Assembly (NCBI RefSeq): GCF_020497125.1
Contig: NC_059077.1
Coordinates: 35,105,340-35,169,339 of the forward strand
DNA length: 64,000 nucleotides
Direction of reading: 5' to 3'
Source: Mauremys mutica
Lineage: Eukaryota; Chordata; Testudines; Geoemydidae
In this document: piece by piece, positions 34,802 to 47,862 of the stretch
Position numbering within the stretch: the first letter of the stretch is position 1
Layout of the letters: the number at the start of each line of letters is the position of its first letter
Translations under genes and position numbers: made by a program
The notes under the pieces: model-generated
The model's database searches: none
What the model saw: only the letters and a program-made list of their open reading frames with translations
Told to the model about the DNA's origin: nothing

Positions 34802-35465
34802 TTAGATTTTCTTCCCATAAGCCCTTACCTATCAATTCTCTGAATTCTCTACCTTTTTGAAGTCCATTGGCCTTATTCTGCTGGTTTCCTTAATGAATCA
34901 CAAAATCTATCATTTCTTTATCAATTTACCTCAAATTACAAATCAGAAGTGAAAGGAAACCAATTCTTCCTTATTTGTCAGAATCAAGTCTAAAATGGCT
35001 GTCCTCTTGCTTACTTCCTCCACTTTCTGAAACAAAAAATTGTCCCCAACACATTCCAATAACTTATTAGAAATTTTGTATTTTGCTGTATTACTTTTGG
35101 AACAGATGCCTGAGTAAAGTCCCCCATTACTACCAAATCTTATGATTTGGATATTTTTGTTTGTTCTAGAAATGTCTCATCTACCACCTCTTCCTGATTT
35201 GGCAGCCTATAGTAGACCCCCTACTATGGCATGACCCCTATTTTTTTTACCCCTTTTATCTTTACCCAGCAACTTTGTACTAGATTGCACCTCCTTGTAG
35301 ACCTCAGAACAAGTATATATATTCTTGATCTATAATTCAACACCACCTCCCTTTTTTATGGCCTCTCTTTCCTGTACAAGGTATACATCTCTATTACAAT
35401 ATTCCAATCATGAGAGTTATCCCTCCAAATCTCAGTCTTACCACCATTAGTTGAAATGAGGTTCC

Positions 35466-37029
35466 ATTTTAAGCCTTAACCCTGAATCTTCATAACTTTG
35501 GTTAGCAAAATTGGATTAGCCTGGAAGTTACCAAGTTTACTCTGAAGGCCAAGGAGGATTTTTCTACTGAGTTTGAAGACATTTGGCCAAATTTTCTTTG
35601 AGTTTTAAGTCACTAAGATAACTATTATTTTAAATATTAGGTTGTGTCTAGCATTTCTTTGTGACTCTGACTTAAAACCAGATTGTTGCTATCCCTTAAA
35701 ACTTTCCCAGTATTGCCAATCCTGTGCATTCAAAAATCATGAGTCAGACCTCAAAAATCATCAGGGTTTCTTCCTTTAAAAAAAAATCAACTCATCTTGT
35801 CTGTCTTTTGGTTTCTGAGCCTTTAGAGTACACTTGGGTCATGTTTTTAAGCATTTCTCCACAATTTATGGCAGCTTTAAGGCCACTTTGCACCTCTCCA
35901 GCAAGAATTATCAGGGTCAAGGATCTGGCTATATATGTATAGCAAGGGACATTATAGTGAAACTAAAGCATTTAGAAGCCTGGAAATTAACTGCTAATAG
36001 AAGGTAGATGCATATTCAAAGACCGGTTTTGTAATATGCACTGTGATAAGTTATATGTGAATATTTAGTTGAGAGTATTGAACTGTGAGTGTATTAGATT
36101 ATTTCCCATATCTTTGTTGTTCATTTCCATACTTTTACATGCTTAATGATGTTTGTGTAAATTTCTTTGGTGCGCATCCTTAATAGCAACCTTAACATTT
36201 TGTTAACATTTCTTGTTTGTTCTACTTTTATCTTCACTCTTCCTTCCTCCAGTAAGTAGATCAGAGTCAAGACTTCATTGTTGCTCTGCAAAGAGCTAGT
36301 ATAGGTTTTTCATTTACTTATTGCCTCAAGTTCTTTCATACATCAACAGGAGAAATTAAAGAAATATACTGTCTCTTCAATACGGTACATAAATAACCTT
36401 CAAGCAGCTACACCATGAAAGGAGCAACAAACAATATATTGTTTGAAGTTAAAAGGGTTTAGGAATTTCTACTTTTAATAGCAAGATGATCCAAAAACTC
36501 ATAACAGCATTCTTTGGTTACTGGACCAATTTTATTGAAGTCAACATACGACTATGTCTTCTACAATTTGTCCTTTTGTACAAGTGTGAGTGCTTCCAAT
36601 TAAGTTATCAGTAGTTCAAATATTTCTCAAAGAAATTAAGTTTATACTAGAAATGGGTCCAAATTAAGTTCTGGATCCAAATCCCTCTGAATAATGGAGT
36701 TGTTAAAAATCCATGTCCAGAATCTTGAGTCCAAAAGCCCCAGAAATTTGTGGTGTTCAAAATCTGGATCTGAATTTTGTATTTTGCCTCTAGTTAGTAT
36801 CTTTCCAGAAATGTTTTGCCTCCGTCAGTACCTCTTACTGTTGGTTTAGACGGTCCATTGACTCCTATGTAAAACAAATAATAGTGACAATGTTACTTTA
36901 CAAGTAAATTATCTATCTGGAAAACTAGAATTGGGCTCAAACCATGAATCTAGACTTTGGGGAAATCTGGGTCTGGAGCCAGGCACTAGCTCAGGTCTAT
37001 CTCCAGTGATGTCTAATTTAATATTTGTT
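35466..37029. other. Unique intronic sequence
   Basis: No exon is recognised. A segment at 36650..36790 (AATGGGTCCAAATTAAGTTC...TGGATCCAAATCCC) may be an old repeat but cannot be assigned. Confidence 0.45.
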
Positions 37030-37215
37030 TAATCTCCCTGTGCCTCAGTTCTCCCATTATAAAATGGAGATGTTTCTCTCACCCTTTGACAGTAAATTGT
37101 AAGTCCTTCAGGACTGTCCCTTCCTCTGTGTTTAACCAGTGACTAGTAAAATGGGGAACTGATTTTTTTTAGCCTCTAGGTATTGCCACAATACAAAGAA
37201 TGAATAACAATAATA
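37030..37215 (-). repeat. Ancient L2/MIR-type repeat tail
   Basis: The stretch TGTGCCTCAGTTCTCCCATT then ATAAAATGGAGATG is the complement side of the MIR/L2 tail. It continues with TAAGTCCTTCAGGAC and ends in AATAACAATAATAA. Non-coding. Confidence 0.75.
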
Positions 37216-37368
37216 AATTTGATGTTATATAAAGTTTGCATCTAAATTTGATCAGGTCACTCACTGTAGTCCTTAATGAGCTACAGCTGCAAAACTTCTG
37301 GTAATATTTATTTGGCTAAGGAACAAAATTTGGTGTAATCTTTGGCTGTGCCCAGATTTCTTTATATC

Positions 37369-38030
37369 TAGGGCTGTACCAAATTCACAGTCCATTTTGG
37401 TCAACTTCATGATTATAGGATTTTAAAAATCGTAAATTTAATGATTTCAGCTATTTAAATCTGAAATCTCATGGTGTTGTAATTCATAGGGATCCTGACC
37501 CAAAAAGGAGTTGTGGGGGGCGGGTCACATGGTTCTTGTAGGGGATGTTGCAGTACTGCTACCCTTACTTCTGCACTGATGGTGATGGCAGCGTTGCCTT
37601 CAGAGCTGGGCAGATGGAGATCGGTGGCTGCTGTCTGGGAGCCCAGCTCTGAAGGCAGAGCCGCCATTAGCAACAGCATAGAAGTAAGGATGGCATGGTA
37701 GGGTATTACCACCCTTACTTCTATGATACTGTGGGTGGGACACTACCTTCCAAGCTAGGCACCAGGCCAACAGCCACCACTCTCTGGATACCCAGCTCTG
37801 AAGGCAGCGCAGAAGTAAGGGTGGCAATACCATGACCTCACTAAAATAACCTTGGTACCCCCTGCAACTCCATTTTGGGTCAGGACCCCCAATTTGAGAA
37901 ATGCTGGTCTCCCCTTTGAAATCTGTATAGTATAGGGTAAAAACAAACAAAAGACCATTTTTCATGGGGGGAGATCAGATTTCATGGTCCGTGATGCGTT
38001 TTTCATGGCCACGAATTTGGTAGGGCCCTA
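37369..38030. mobile_element. 662-base hAT-type transposon
   Basis: The left end TAGGGCTGTACCAAATTCAC and right end GAATTTGGTAGGGCCCTA form an inverted terminal repeat. The 8-base duplication TTTATATC is perfect (37361..37368 and 38031..38038). The interior contains foldback blocks: TTCAGAGCTGGGCAG and CAGCTCTGAAGGCAG, and TACCCTTACTTCT with AGAAGTAAGG. It has no transposase. The two antisense frames of 85 and 121 codons within it are incidental. Confidence 0.95.
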
Positions 38031-38038
38031 TTTATATC

Positions 38039-41000
38039 ACTTCCGCAGAGCAACTGTAAAGCTAACTAGTTTTCCACTGGAGACTCCTTGAGTGATGTAG
38101 GGCCACTGTAGCATCTATTACACTGTTCTCATTGGCCACTAGAGGGTGTGTGAGAGAAGGAACCTAGGACATGGTCAGGGCATCTCTGGATGCCATTATG
38201 GCCTCAGCTGCTCCACTTTACACTGGGGCTGGAGCAGATACCAGATGGGCCAGGTTCAGGGGAGTGCAAAGGCCATCTTTGTGCCTCCACCCATTTATCT
38301 TGAGTAGCACTAAGCATTTGTCAGCCACAGCTGGGGCTCAGTCCTGGTATTTGCAGGTACTTTGAAAATGCTGTTATAAATATTGGCTATTTCTGTTATT
38401 AGTCCCCTTCTTTTGGCTATTAAGAAACGAGACTAGTGCCTTATTTCACGCTTCAGTTACTTGGGCTTGGAGACTGACAATGCTACACACGATAGAATTT
38501 TTTGACCCTGCTTGTTATTCTTCGTGGGTTTCCAAATGTCATGCATGAGCCCATATGTATTTTTTTCTCTTCTGCCTCCTCTTTCTTTGCATTAAACCAT
38601 CCACACCGTCCTCCCCTTTTTTTCTTACGTGGGGGGTGCAATGAGATGTTTCAGCTTTTATTACTTGTGCACCAGATCTGAATCTAAAAGCAAGTTGTTT
38701 GATTGTGGGGGAGTGGGTGTTCATAATCTATAAAAACAATCTCAAATTAGAGATTTTCTACTATGTTACAAGGGTTTTTTAAATGCAGTTTTTAGTTATA
38801 AAATGTTTTAATGACCTATGCTAGAATTTTTTTTTTTAAAGCATGGAGTATTATACTTGATGACACCGTATGCCATTAAACATCTATTAGGATTTTCACT
38901 ATAAAATTTAATTTTCAGAGGTTTATAGCTTATCTAAAGATATGTTGCATGCTGAAATTTGGTATTTTGAAGGGGGAAAAAAGATTTATTTCTGAGCTCG
39001 CAATGTATGCTATAAATATTAGAGAAGAAATATCATTATAGCTTCCAAAGTCCCAGTTCTTGCTTTATGCGGTTCCTTCCAAACACGTGATAAATGATCA
39101 TGGGCAAATCTCCATGCCCTTCCTTTTGCCCATAGCATTGGTCAAGTGATGGTCCCACAGGAGAGGTGTGTAAATGAAATCTGGCTCGCATGGTCGCCAT
39201 AAATGTGAACTAGCAGGTTCCCTTCATTTTGAAGGTTTTTCCATACTGCCATCAGGTTTGCCTGGACTTTCAGATTCATGGGCACTAGAAAAATCCAACT
39301 GAACCTCAAGAAAAGCAAATTTCTCTAGTTCCATTGCATTGATCATGTATTTTTCACTCCCTGTCCCCCGTCCTTCTCTTTCCATGTCCTCCGACTCTTT
39401 CCTTAAATAGAGAGGTATTCTAGTGCTCTGGTTCATCTTTCTCTGTCTTTTGAGGTGGCTTGAACTCAACCCAGGTAAAACTGAGATTATGGTGACAGAC
39501 AATGAAATGTTAGTGGTTATTTCATGGTATTTTCAGTGACGTACCCTCAGCTCTGGAATTTGCCTCCTCTTTGATCAAAAAGATCCTGAGTTTGAGCTCA
39601 GGGCTCAATTCAAGATTACTCTGTTTGGCCAGGTTTTCATAAAAGGATAACTGACAAGAATTTGAGTAGTTGAGGAGAAATTGAGTAGATGGGTAGATGA
39701 GGAATGTCAACTAGCCTAAGAAGTGGAAACTAAAATACTTCCTTTCACCTAGACATGAGAACAGGTGGCTTTTTATACTTATTAGGTGTTTCCTCTGTCC
39801 CTCTTCTCAGCCCACATGCATCGACATATGTACATACACAACTCAGGAGTTCTTAATGGTCAGGGTGGTTACATTGTCCAACTGGCAAAAAGAACCTCTA
39901 AAATATGCAAACATATAGAACAGCATCCAGCCTGTTTGGATGACTGCATATGCTTCAATCCATATATAGGAGAAGGGATTAACTTTTTTTAATCATTTGC
40001 CCTCCTTTATGTGTTGCTAATCCCATTGATCTTGATTTGGTCTGTCAGCCGAGGTTCTGCCAGTTAATGTGCAATGCACAGGAGGTGGGTGATTTCTTGA
40101 AACTTGCCTTCATTGGATCTCTGAGTTTGCAGATTAAGCATGGTTGGGCCAACAGCCAATCGGACTAAAACCCATGGGATTACATGAGTATCAGAGTAGA
40201 ATTTGGAAATGTGAGTTTTACATGGACATCTTTGGTTAGTTAGCAGTTAAAATCTTTTGTTAAATATTTTTAAAGTGCCCTTTTTATTAGTCTTCACTAT
40301 ATTGAACTTTTGACTTAGCACTCACTCACTGTCATTCATTCCCTGCTGTTCCTCTACTCTAGTTCTTTAATGAACATCATTGTCAGGTCTGGTAAGAAAC
40401 AACAGACATTACTTTTATAGCCTATCACAAGAGAACTGAAATGGCACCATAGAAGATCTATATATCTAGTTTCTCCCAGGAAGATGAATTGCCATGGTAA
40501 CACGGCCATGGAATAATAGGTCAAGTTTTATAATTTTTCCTCAGGCTTATTTTATTACATTTTTGCTTAGAAAAAGATACCAGTATAAAATGCAGGCTTC
40601 AGCATTTCACAGTTTAAAAAAAACAAGAGATGATCATCTAAGCAATCGAATACTCATGCATGAAGGAATAAGACCAAGTAACAGCAGTCAGTAGCCATGT
40701 TTGAACTGATACAAGGATTGTCTTTGGGTGCAGGTGTACATCAGTACATTAGGATAAACATTGGGACTGATTTTAAGATGCAGATGTGATGAAATATGCT
40801 CAATCTTTTCTCAAAAACAAAGCATAATAAAAACAAGGGCTGGAAGCTTCATTGTGTTGAGGGATTAACTGTTCCAAGTAAATTCAATCATAGCAAACTG
40901 TACTAAAATATAACATTTCACATTAAGATGTTTGATACTTCAAATATGCCATTTGTCTTTGATAAAATCAGATTATTTTGAGTATTTTAACAATCACACA

Positions 41001-41565
41001 ACTTTAACTTTCTCTGTATACTCAAGAAGCTCCTAAATTTTAGGTAGAATAAAATGAGAGATTTCTGAATGCGTTGGACTCCAGGTAACACTGGTATGTT
41101 TAACTCTTCCATTTAAATAACAAATGTTTTGTAACTTCCCTCTCTTTGTAAATATATTCATTCCACATAACTACCTCTTTTGGAACATATAACATGTTTC
41201 TGATTGGATTTCATATTAATATGAATTTTGATTGTGTTACTGCTCATACTGGTAGTGATGCCTATAGTAAAGGTTGCCTACCACTTTCCATTCATTATAA
41301 GAACCCATTTTCACTTGTTTATAACTTTGCCAGACTTAAACCATGTGGGCTAAAATTCAGTTTTCCATGCCCATTATCTATCTTAAGCGGAATATTTTTT
41401 TGAAAGTTTCACCAAAAGCAGTCGAGCCATTTCCTAGAATGAGGTTAGGGAAAAATACAGTATTTTGTCCAAGTTAAAAAAAAAATCTTACAACCATTTC
41501 ATTGTGAAATTGAAGTGCCACAGTACTCTGGAGCAGAAACTTGAAATTTTGGAGGTAGAATAGGT
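38039..41565. other. Unique intronic sequence
   Basis: No exon or confident repeat is recognised in 3.5 kb of AT-rich sequence. Confidence 0.45.
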
Positions 41566-41600
41566 GAGTGGGGTGGGGTGGGGTGGGGTGGGGTGGGGGA
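41566..41600. repeat. (GTGGG)n microsatellite
   Basis: About seven copies of the pentamer. The G runs make it a candidate quadruplex on the + strand. Confidence 0.95.
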
Positions 41601-44205
41601 GTCACGTTGATCTTAGGGATGCCTTTTCTTGCCCAAATTTGACCCTCTGAAAATCGCAGTTTGCACCTGCTCACTGGAGGTTTGTTAGAGGCTGGCAGCA
41701 TTATTCTCTGAATATTCTCTCTGCATCGAGCATGTGCCTTCTTGCAGCATTTTTGTGCCTACTGGTTTTTTTAGTGGACTATAAGGTCTACACAATTCTT
41801 AATTAAATGTTAAGATTGAGAAATGAAGCTCTTAAAAGTAAGCCAATACAGAATTAAGATTCAAGACTCAACCTTAATTCTGCCTCCTCATGTGTATGCC
41901 TTATAATTTGATCTCTTTCTAAGATTATAAATTATTTGGCATGTAACACCGCGTATAATGTACCATTATGTAAACTGGAATTTAATTTGCAACTTCACAT
42001 ATAGTAAAATAATGGCAGTAATAATTGGCTTGATTTTTAAATTTCAATGAACTGTATGAAACAAATCAAGTATGAAGTGAATCGTTTCAGTAGTTCTAAA
42101 GGAGTATAATGGTTGTATATAAGACTTCCAGTGTTGCAGGATTTTTATAATGGCTAAAGTTAATAGCATATTAAAACCTTTCCAGTATAAATACTGTATG
42201 TGCAAATACTGTAAATTGCTGATTTGGAAATGAGCAATGGCATTCTTCTAACTAGTGTTAAATGAGTTCTTTGTTAAAAGACTAAATTATCTCGGTTGCA
42301 GAATAATTAGGTGGAAGGATGCTGTAACATGATGTGCATAACAGGACCAGTTATCACATAATATAATCAGAAAGAGTCATTGGTATGGCAGTTTCTATCT
42401 GAAGTAGAATCCAGAGTACATTCCACCATAGTAAAGGAGGATGATTGGAGAATAGAGACGACCAAATTGCAGTGTAAGTATTCCTCCAAATCTTATTCCA
42501 TGCTTCTTGTGATCAAGGAGGTATCAATATCAATTTCCAAAGCCAACTGTGGTTTTGTTATAAGGCATACACACTTAAAAGTAAATTGCCTACACATAAT
42601 GAGGCTACAGGAGGGGAAGACCTCTTTGCTTTCAAAAATTTAGACTGAGGAAATTATGGGAGTCTACTTTATTTACTAGTATTTACTACTACTATTTGCT
42701 ACTTATTAGTAATAGCAGCAAATATATATTTTATGGTAGTCTCCAACTGGGACTTGGACTTGATTGTGTTGGGTTCTTGTACTTTGTAAAGGTCTCATAA
42801 GCCAGCTAGTTTTTTCAGCATGTGCCTGTTAAATAAGAAGTATGAAGGCATAATTGTATCCCTCAGCCAAGCAGGAAAGTCAAGGTATGCATCATTATTA
42901 GAGGAAGGAATATCACCTTACTTCCTTCATGTTTAAGCAGTTTCCTTATATTTCTTTCATAGAAAAGGTTTTAATTTCCCATAGTTTTATTGACTTAATT
43001 CCCTTTCTTTACTATTAGAGTAAAAGTCTGCCCTACAGCAAGTCTACACTATTATTGTCCAGAATAGATATGGAATCCAGACACTTTTTGATAGTGACTA
43101 TCTATCTGTCTGTCAGCCTGAGATTTGTATAGGGGGAAATATATTAGTCTGACAAGCAGGAGAAAATATTATTTTGCTGCAGGTGTTTCACACTAAAACC
43201 TGTATGCAGATTATACAGTGAAAAATTCTAGTGATAAGACACCAAGACAGTAAGCTCTGTATCCAAGATTTTGATACCTTCATAGCCAGTATTTTAGAGC
43301 CTTACTGTACATTGGTTTAGGCTTTCTCAGCTGTGTCAAAACTGAAATATGTGTAAAGGAAAAAGAGAGAGAAACAAGTGGGCTAAAGTTTTTAGATAAT
43401 TAATTTTACATAAAGATGGGCCTGAGCTGCAGATCTGGATTGAAGATTTAAGGTAGAGGATTCTGTTTTGGATATGGACTTTTGTGTTTAGTCATTTATG
43501 GATATAGGAACCAGTTGCAAAGTTCATGAAGATCAGAAGTGGCCCAATGTTTGAGAGTTGTCAGATCTGAGTCTTTGTCATGGGCCCATGTCTAATTTTA
43601 CATTGATGTGTTCTGAAAGCAATGCTTCTAAAATGAGTTTTCAACATATGGTATAGATGGGTGACCATAAATAAAACTGAATTGTCTAGTTTTCAGATGC
43701 CTACATGTGGCTCTCTTAATAGTATTCTCATTTCTGTTGACTCTTACAACTGTTTAGGAACCAATAAAAGTTTCATTGGGCTAATGTGGGAATGGTACAG
43801 CATTGTTTGACTGTGTGACAAATGAACACAAATATCAGTAGAGCTATAAAACAGAGCTCCATGAAACTCCATGGTTTTTGTTTGCTGCAGTTCATGCAAA
43901 CCTTTTATTAAATTCAGTTCTCATGAGTTTCCCAATCCCATGCGTTCATCTCTGAACTTTGAGAACAAACCCAAAACTCAAGGAATTGCAATTTTACACA
44001 TTGTTTAGACCTCACCGGAGGTATTCCTGATTTATGCTGGTGTACTTCTCAGTGGCGTACTTTTCCTGTTGCAGTCTACACCCTGGGATCTAGTAAAGAC
44101 TGTGCTCTGTGGACACTGCTAGCCTATGATAGATAAGTTCTAGTGCATGAAGCCAGTATGTCTAGAACAATGAAGTATTATGGGAAATTGTATGTCTACA
44201 TCAAA
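41601..44205. other. Unique intronic sequence
   Basis: No exon is recognised. A small imperfect inverted repeat lies near 42675..42730 (TATTTGCTACTTATTAGTAATAGCAGCAAATA). An old degenerate stretch near 43420..43580 (GAGCTGCAGATCTGGATTG) cannot be assigned. Confidence 0.45.
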
Positions 44206-44300
44206 GGCCTGATTCTCTTCTCATGCTGGTGTAAATCAGGAGAAACTCTACTGAAGTTGTGGGGTTACTCTAGTGTAAATCTAGGTAAATAAGAGGTTTA
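44206..44300. repeat. Decayed short palindromic repeat
   Basis: CCTGATTCTCTTCTCATGCTGGTGTAAATCAGGAG is followed by CTACTGAAGT and then the inverted form TACTCTAGTGTAAATCTAGG. This layout (gtgtaaatc arms around an ACTGAAGT centre) matches the old palindromic repeats found scattered in reptile introns. Confidence 0.6.
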
Positions 44301-45380
44301 TCAGGTTCTAGCTTTCTATGTTTGTTTTCAGTGCAAGGTCATTAAAACTAAACCTGTAAATTAGTGACTGTAATTTGACCTGAATTTCCTCCTAGTGTTC
44401 TGCCTAAGAAATTATTTGTGTATGGTAATAAGCTCTGTTACATTTTTTTTAAAAACGATCTTCTTATAATTGATTTATGAAGTGGGTGGAATTTAATTTC
44501 TTCTTTATTTGTAGGATGATTGATGTACATACAGAAAAGAACACTCATTTAAATATATTTTCTCTAATGAGGTGTTACTACTTGTACCATAGGAACTATT
44601 TTAGAAAATATTCCAATGAACACATTTGTCATTTTTGTCAGTTTTCTTCTACTATGGAACAGCTGAAGTAGTCCTTTCCATGTTCTAGAAAAAATAAATT
44701 TTTGTACTATTAAAATTTTGCAATGATATAATTCTCTTACAGCAGTTGTTTAAAAAACAAGCCAGAATTAACGTAAGTCCTCTGCAGTCATTGATACAAT
44801 AGCTGTAGTAAAAGTTCATACTGTACATTGCGTGATGAAATTTCACTGAAATGTTCTATTTATTTCTGCAAGATTTAAGAATACATTTGGGGTCTTTAAA
44901 AATGCAAATAAGTGTTATTTTGAAACAGAATGATTATATTATTTCCTGTAATATATTTTAATTATTACTGTTAAAAAATTTATTAAAGTAGAACCTTAAC
45001 CAAACTTGGGCACTCTATATTAACATAATAAGTGACAGTTCCTTTCGCAAAGAGCTTGCAATGTAAGTGGACAAGGTAGAAAAAGGCTGTGTGTGAACGC
45101 AAGTATTATTATCTCCATGGGAGACTGAGACACAGAGATGAATTGACTAGAAAAGTCAGGAATAGTACCAAGATCTCCTAAGTCCCAGTCTAGTGACTTA
45201 ACAACAGGACAATCCTTCATCTCTTCAAAAAAAAAAAGGACGAAAAGCTGTCCAGTGACTTGAATGGAATTTCAAAGGTGTGAAAATGAAAGTTTTTCAG
45301 TGCTCACTTCTAATTTTCAGAAAGATACAAATCACTTGAAAAGGTAACATTTATATAAAAGATCATTTTTGTTGTTTTAG
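44301..45380. other. Intron leading to the Rab3 exon, with an old L2-like piece
   Basis: The last 20 bases (GATCATTTTTGTTGTTTTAG) are a T-rich tract ending in AG and serve as the acceptor site. A fossil repeat at about 45040..45230 (AAAGAGCTTGCAATGTAAGT, then ATTATCTCCATGGGAGACTGAGACACAGAG) looks L2-like. Nothing else is recognised. Confidence 0.6.
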
Positions 45381-45865
<485 letters not shown>

Positions 45866-46001
45866 TTAAGGCTACGATTTAGTCATGGGTATTTTTAGTA
45901 AAAGTCACGGACAGGTCATGGGCAATGAACAAAAATTCACGGCCTGTGACCTGTCCATGGCTTGTACGATAAATATTCCTGACTAAATCATAGCCTTAAG
46001 T
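45866..46001. mobile_element. Small foldback element
   Basis: The left arm AAGGCTACGATTTAGTCATG, continuing GGTATTTTTAGTAAAAGTCACGGACAGGTC, is mirrored by the right arm GACCTGTCCATGG...ATTCCTGACTAAATCATAGCCTT. It ends in TTAAGGC and GCCTTAA at the two edges. It is the isolated hairpin head of the family seen at 19305..19672. The exact target duplication is ambiguous because the ends are self-complementary. Confidence 0.85.
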
Positions 46002-46059
46002 TTGTGGAGTTTTTCTTCTGATTTATTTTTCTATCAATATTCTGTTAATACTGCCAAGT

Positions 46060-46330
46060 CCAGGAGCACCAGCTGCCAGGGGCTGCCCACCCACCGCTGC
46101 TCCAGCCATCCCCACAACCGCCACTGGGGGGCTGCTGATCTGCGTCTGCTCCCACCACCCTGGGACTGCTGCTCGGGTGGTCCCTGAGGCCAGCCGCACT
46201 GCCCACTGCTCGGGTGATCCCATGAGGTTAGCTGCCCAGGGACCACCCAAGCAGCAGCTGGTGCGGCTAGCCCCAGGGGCCACAGAAAGTCATGGAATCC
46301 ATAACTTGTACAACCTCGGTGACAGATATG
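46060..46330. mobile_element. GC-rich body of the same repeat family
   Basis: CAGGAGCACCAGCTGCCAGG through CCCAAGCAGCAGCTGGTGCG shows internal inverted blocks. The end reads AGAAAGTCATGGAATCCATA and GGTGACAGATATGGAGCCCT, the AAAGTCACGGA..CCGTGACTT end type of the 19.5 kb element. It sits inside a pair of 30-base direct repeats (46019..46048 and 46542..46571). Confidence 0.7.
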
Positions 46331-46873
46331 GAGCCCTACATATAATTTATCACAATCACTATGTTTTCTGGGGGTTTGATTAATATTTTAACACTTGCAC
46401 TTTTGCTTTCCATAGTTTATTTATAGAACTAAGTGAAATAGTGTATTAGCTTGTAGGCTAGCTGGTAAGGGCAGCACTTGGATGTTCTACAATGTGAATG
46501 ATCTGAAGAAAACAGTGATACCAGTTATGGAGCTTGTCTTTTGATTTATTTTTCTATCAATGTTCTGTTAACCTCATTTATTCACCACTGCTATCCTAGT
46601 GTTATGCCTCTAGAAGGAATAGGACAAGCAAAATTTTCTATTAGTTATGGTACCGTCATTGTTAGGCAATTTCTGTGGCATTTCACTGGGGTGTAATTCA
46701 AAGCAGAATTGGGCTTATGAGTCTCAAACATTTTGTAGTTGGAACCAAGAATCTATCCTGTTCCCCATCAATAATCATATCTCCAATGTATCAGGAAATC
46801 TCTGGCTCTTTCTTGAGCATTCATACCTTTTGTTATTGGATTGTAATGGGAAATTTGTGTGAATCCCCTCTAG

Positions 46874-47175
46874 GCATAGGCGCCGACTCTTGTGGGTGCT
46901 CTGGGGCTGGAGCACCCAGGGGGAAAAATTAGTGGGTGCTCTTCACCCACTGGCAACCAACCTCCCCACACCTCCAGCCCCACCTCCTACTCCTCCCCTG
47001 AGTGCGCTGTGTCCCCGCTCCTCCGCCTACCTCCCAGCATTTCCCACTGGCCACCACCAAACAGCTGTTTGGCAGCATTAGCATGCTCCAGGAGGGAGGG
47101 AGGGAGAGGAGCGGGAAACATGGCGCGCTCAGGGGAGGAGGACAGAGGGGGAGGGGCTGGGGCAGGGTTCCTTAA
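46874..47175. repeat. GC-rich interspersed repeat
   Basis: It starts GCATAGGCGCCGACTCTTGT and then carries GGGTGCTCTGGGGCTGGAGC, CACCCAGGGGGAAAAATTAG and TGGGTGCTCTTCACCCACTG, with clear local inverted words. It continues CT-rich, then GGGAGGGAGGGAGAGGAGCG. I recognise the style as a reptile interspersed repeat but cannot assign a superfamily. The right terminus is not visible. Confidence 0.6.
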
Positions 47176-47606
47176 AAAGAGACTATGAAAAAGGACATCA
47201 TCAATTCTGTTCAGATTAATTCAGATCAGCTCTCTCTCATCTCCCATCCCACCTTGCATCCCAACGCATCCCTCAAACTGCCAGCTCTGCAATTCACCTC
47301 GACACATCTAAAGGACCTTCTACCCGAGAGGAATGCCAGGTGGCCTTAATCTTGTTTAAAGAACTTTGTTTTTACCTGAGAGTGCTGAAGTCATCATATT
47401 ATTATGACATCCAATCCTCAGCCCATGGATGGGGTTATCTAACTGCCAGCACTGAAAAGGCACATGAGCCTTATTGTCTTCCCTTCCCTTATTGTGTTAT
47501 ATCCATTCCACACCCAACTTTCTTTCCTTCTATCCTATCTCATACTATCCTAGCTTTCGATCAAATACTGAAGTCAACTATGCTGTAGTCATCCTGCCTT
47601 GTCTAA
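47176..47606. other. Unique intronic sequence
   Basis: I see nothing recognisable. It ends at TAA (47604..47606), the left flank of the following MITE. Confidence 0.4.
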
Positions 47607-47859
47607 GGGCTTGTCCACACTACCACTTAAGTCAATGTAAGTTACATTGCTCAGTGGTGTGGGGAAAAAACACCCTCTTGAGCAACGTAAGCTACATTGA
47701 CTTAAAGCAGCATCTACACCACGCTATGATGGTGGGAGACACTTTCCCTCTCACCAACATAGCTTCTGCCTCTTGTTGAGGTAGAGTAATTACGTCAACA
47801 GGAGAGCGCTCTTCCATCGATGTAATGTGTCTTCACCAGATGCGCTACATCACCGCCAC
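47607..47859. mobile_element. Harbinger-type MITE
   Basis: The left end GGGCTTGTCCACACTACC follows TAA, and TAA also follows the right edge (47860..47862). The inner sequence folds back: AAGTCAATGTAAGTTACATTG and GCAACGTAAGCTACATTGAC. The right terminus has drifted (CGCTACATCACCGCCAC). Confidence 0.78.
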
Positions 47860-47862
47860 TAA

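Larger units (their letters stand above)
32450..35465 (-). mobile_element. CR1 LINE, antisense, about 3 kb, longest copy
   Basis: The 3' tail lies at the left (TAGAATCATAGAAACATAGG, 32451..). The complement of the reverse transcriptase and the linker follows, then sequence of the endonuclease side up to about 35465, where similarity fades. It is the most complete CR1 here but is not full length. Two Harbinger-type pieces interrupt it (32643..32720 and 34506..34801). Coding remnants are listed separately. Confidence 0.9.

Noticed and set aside
29848..41600. Candidate CRISPR-like or regulatory tandem arrays
   Set aside because: The tandem sequences in the window are simple microsatellites or minisatellites without unique spacers, and the genome is vertebrate.
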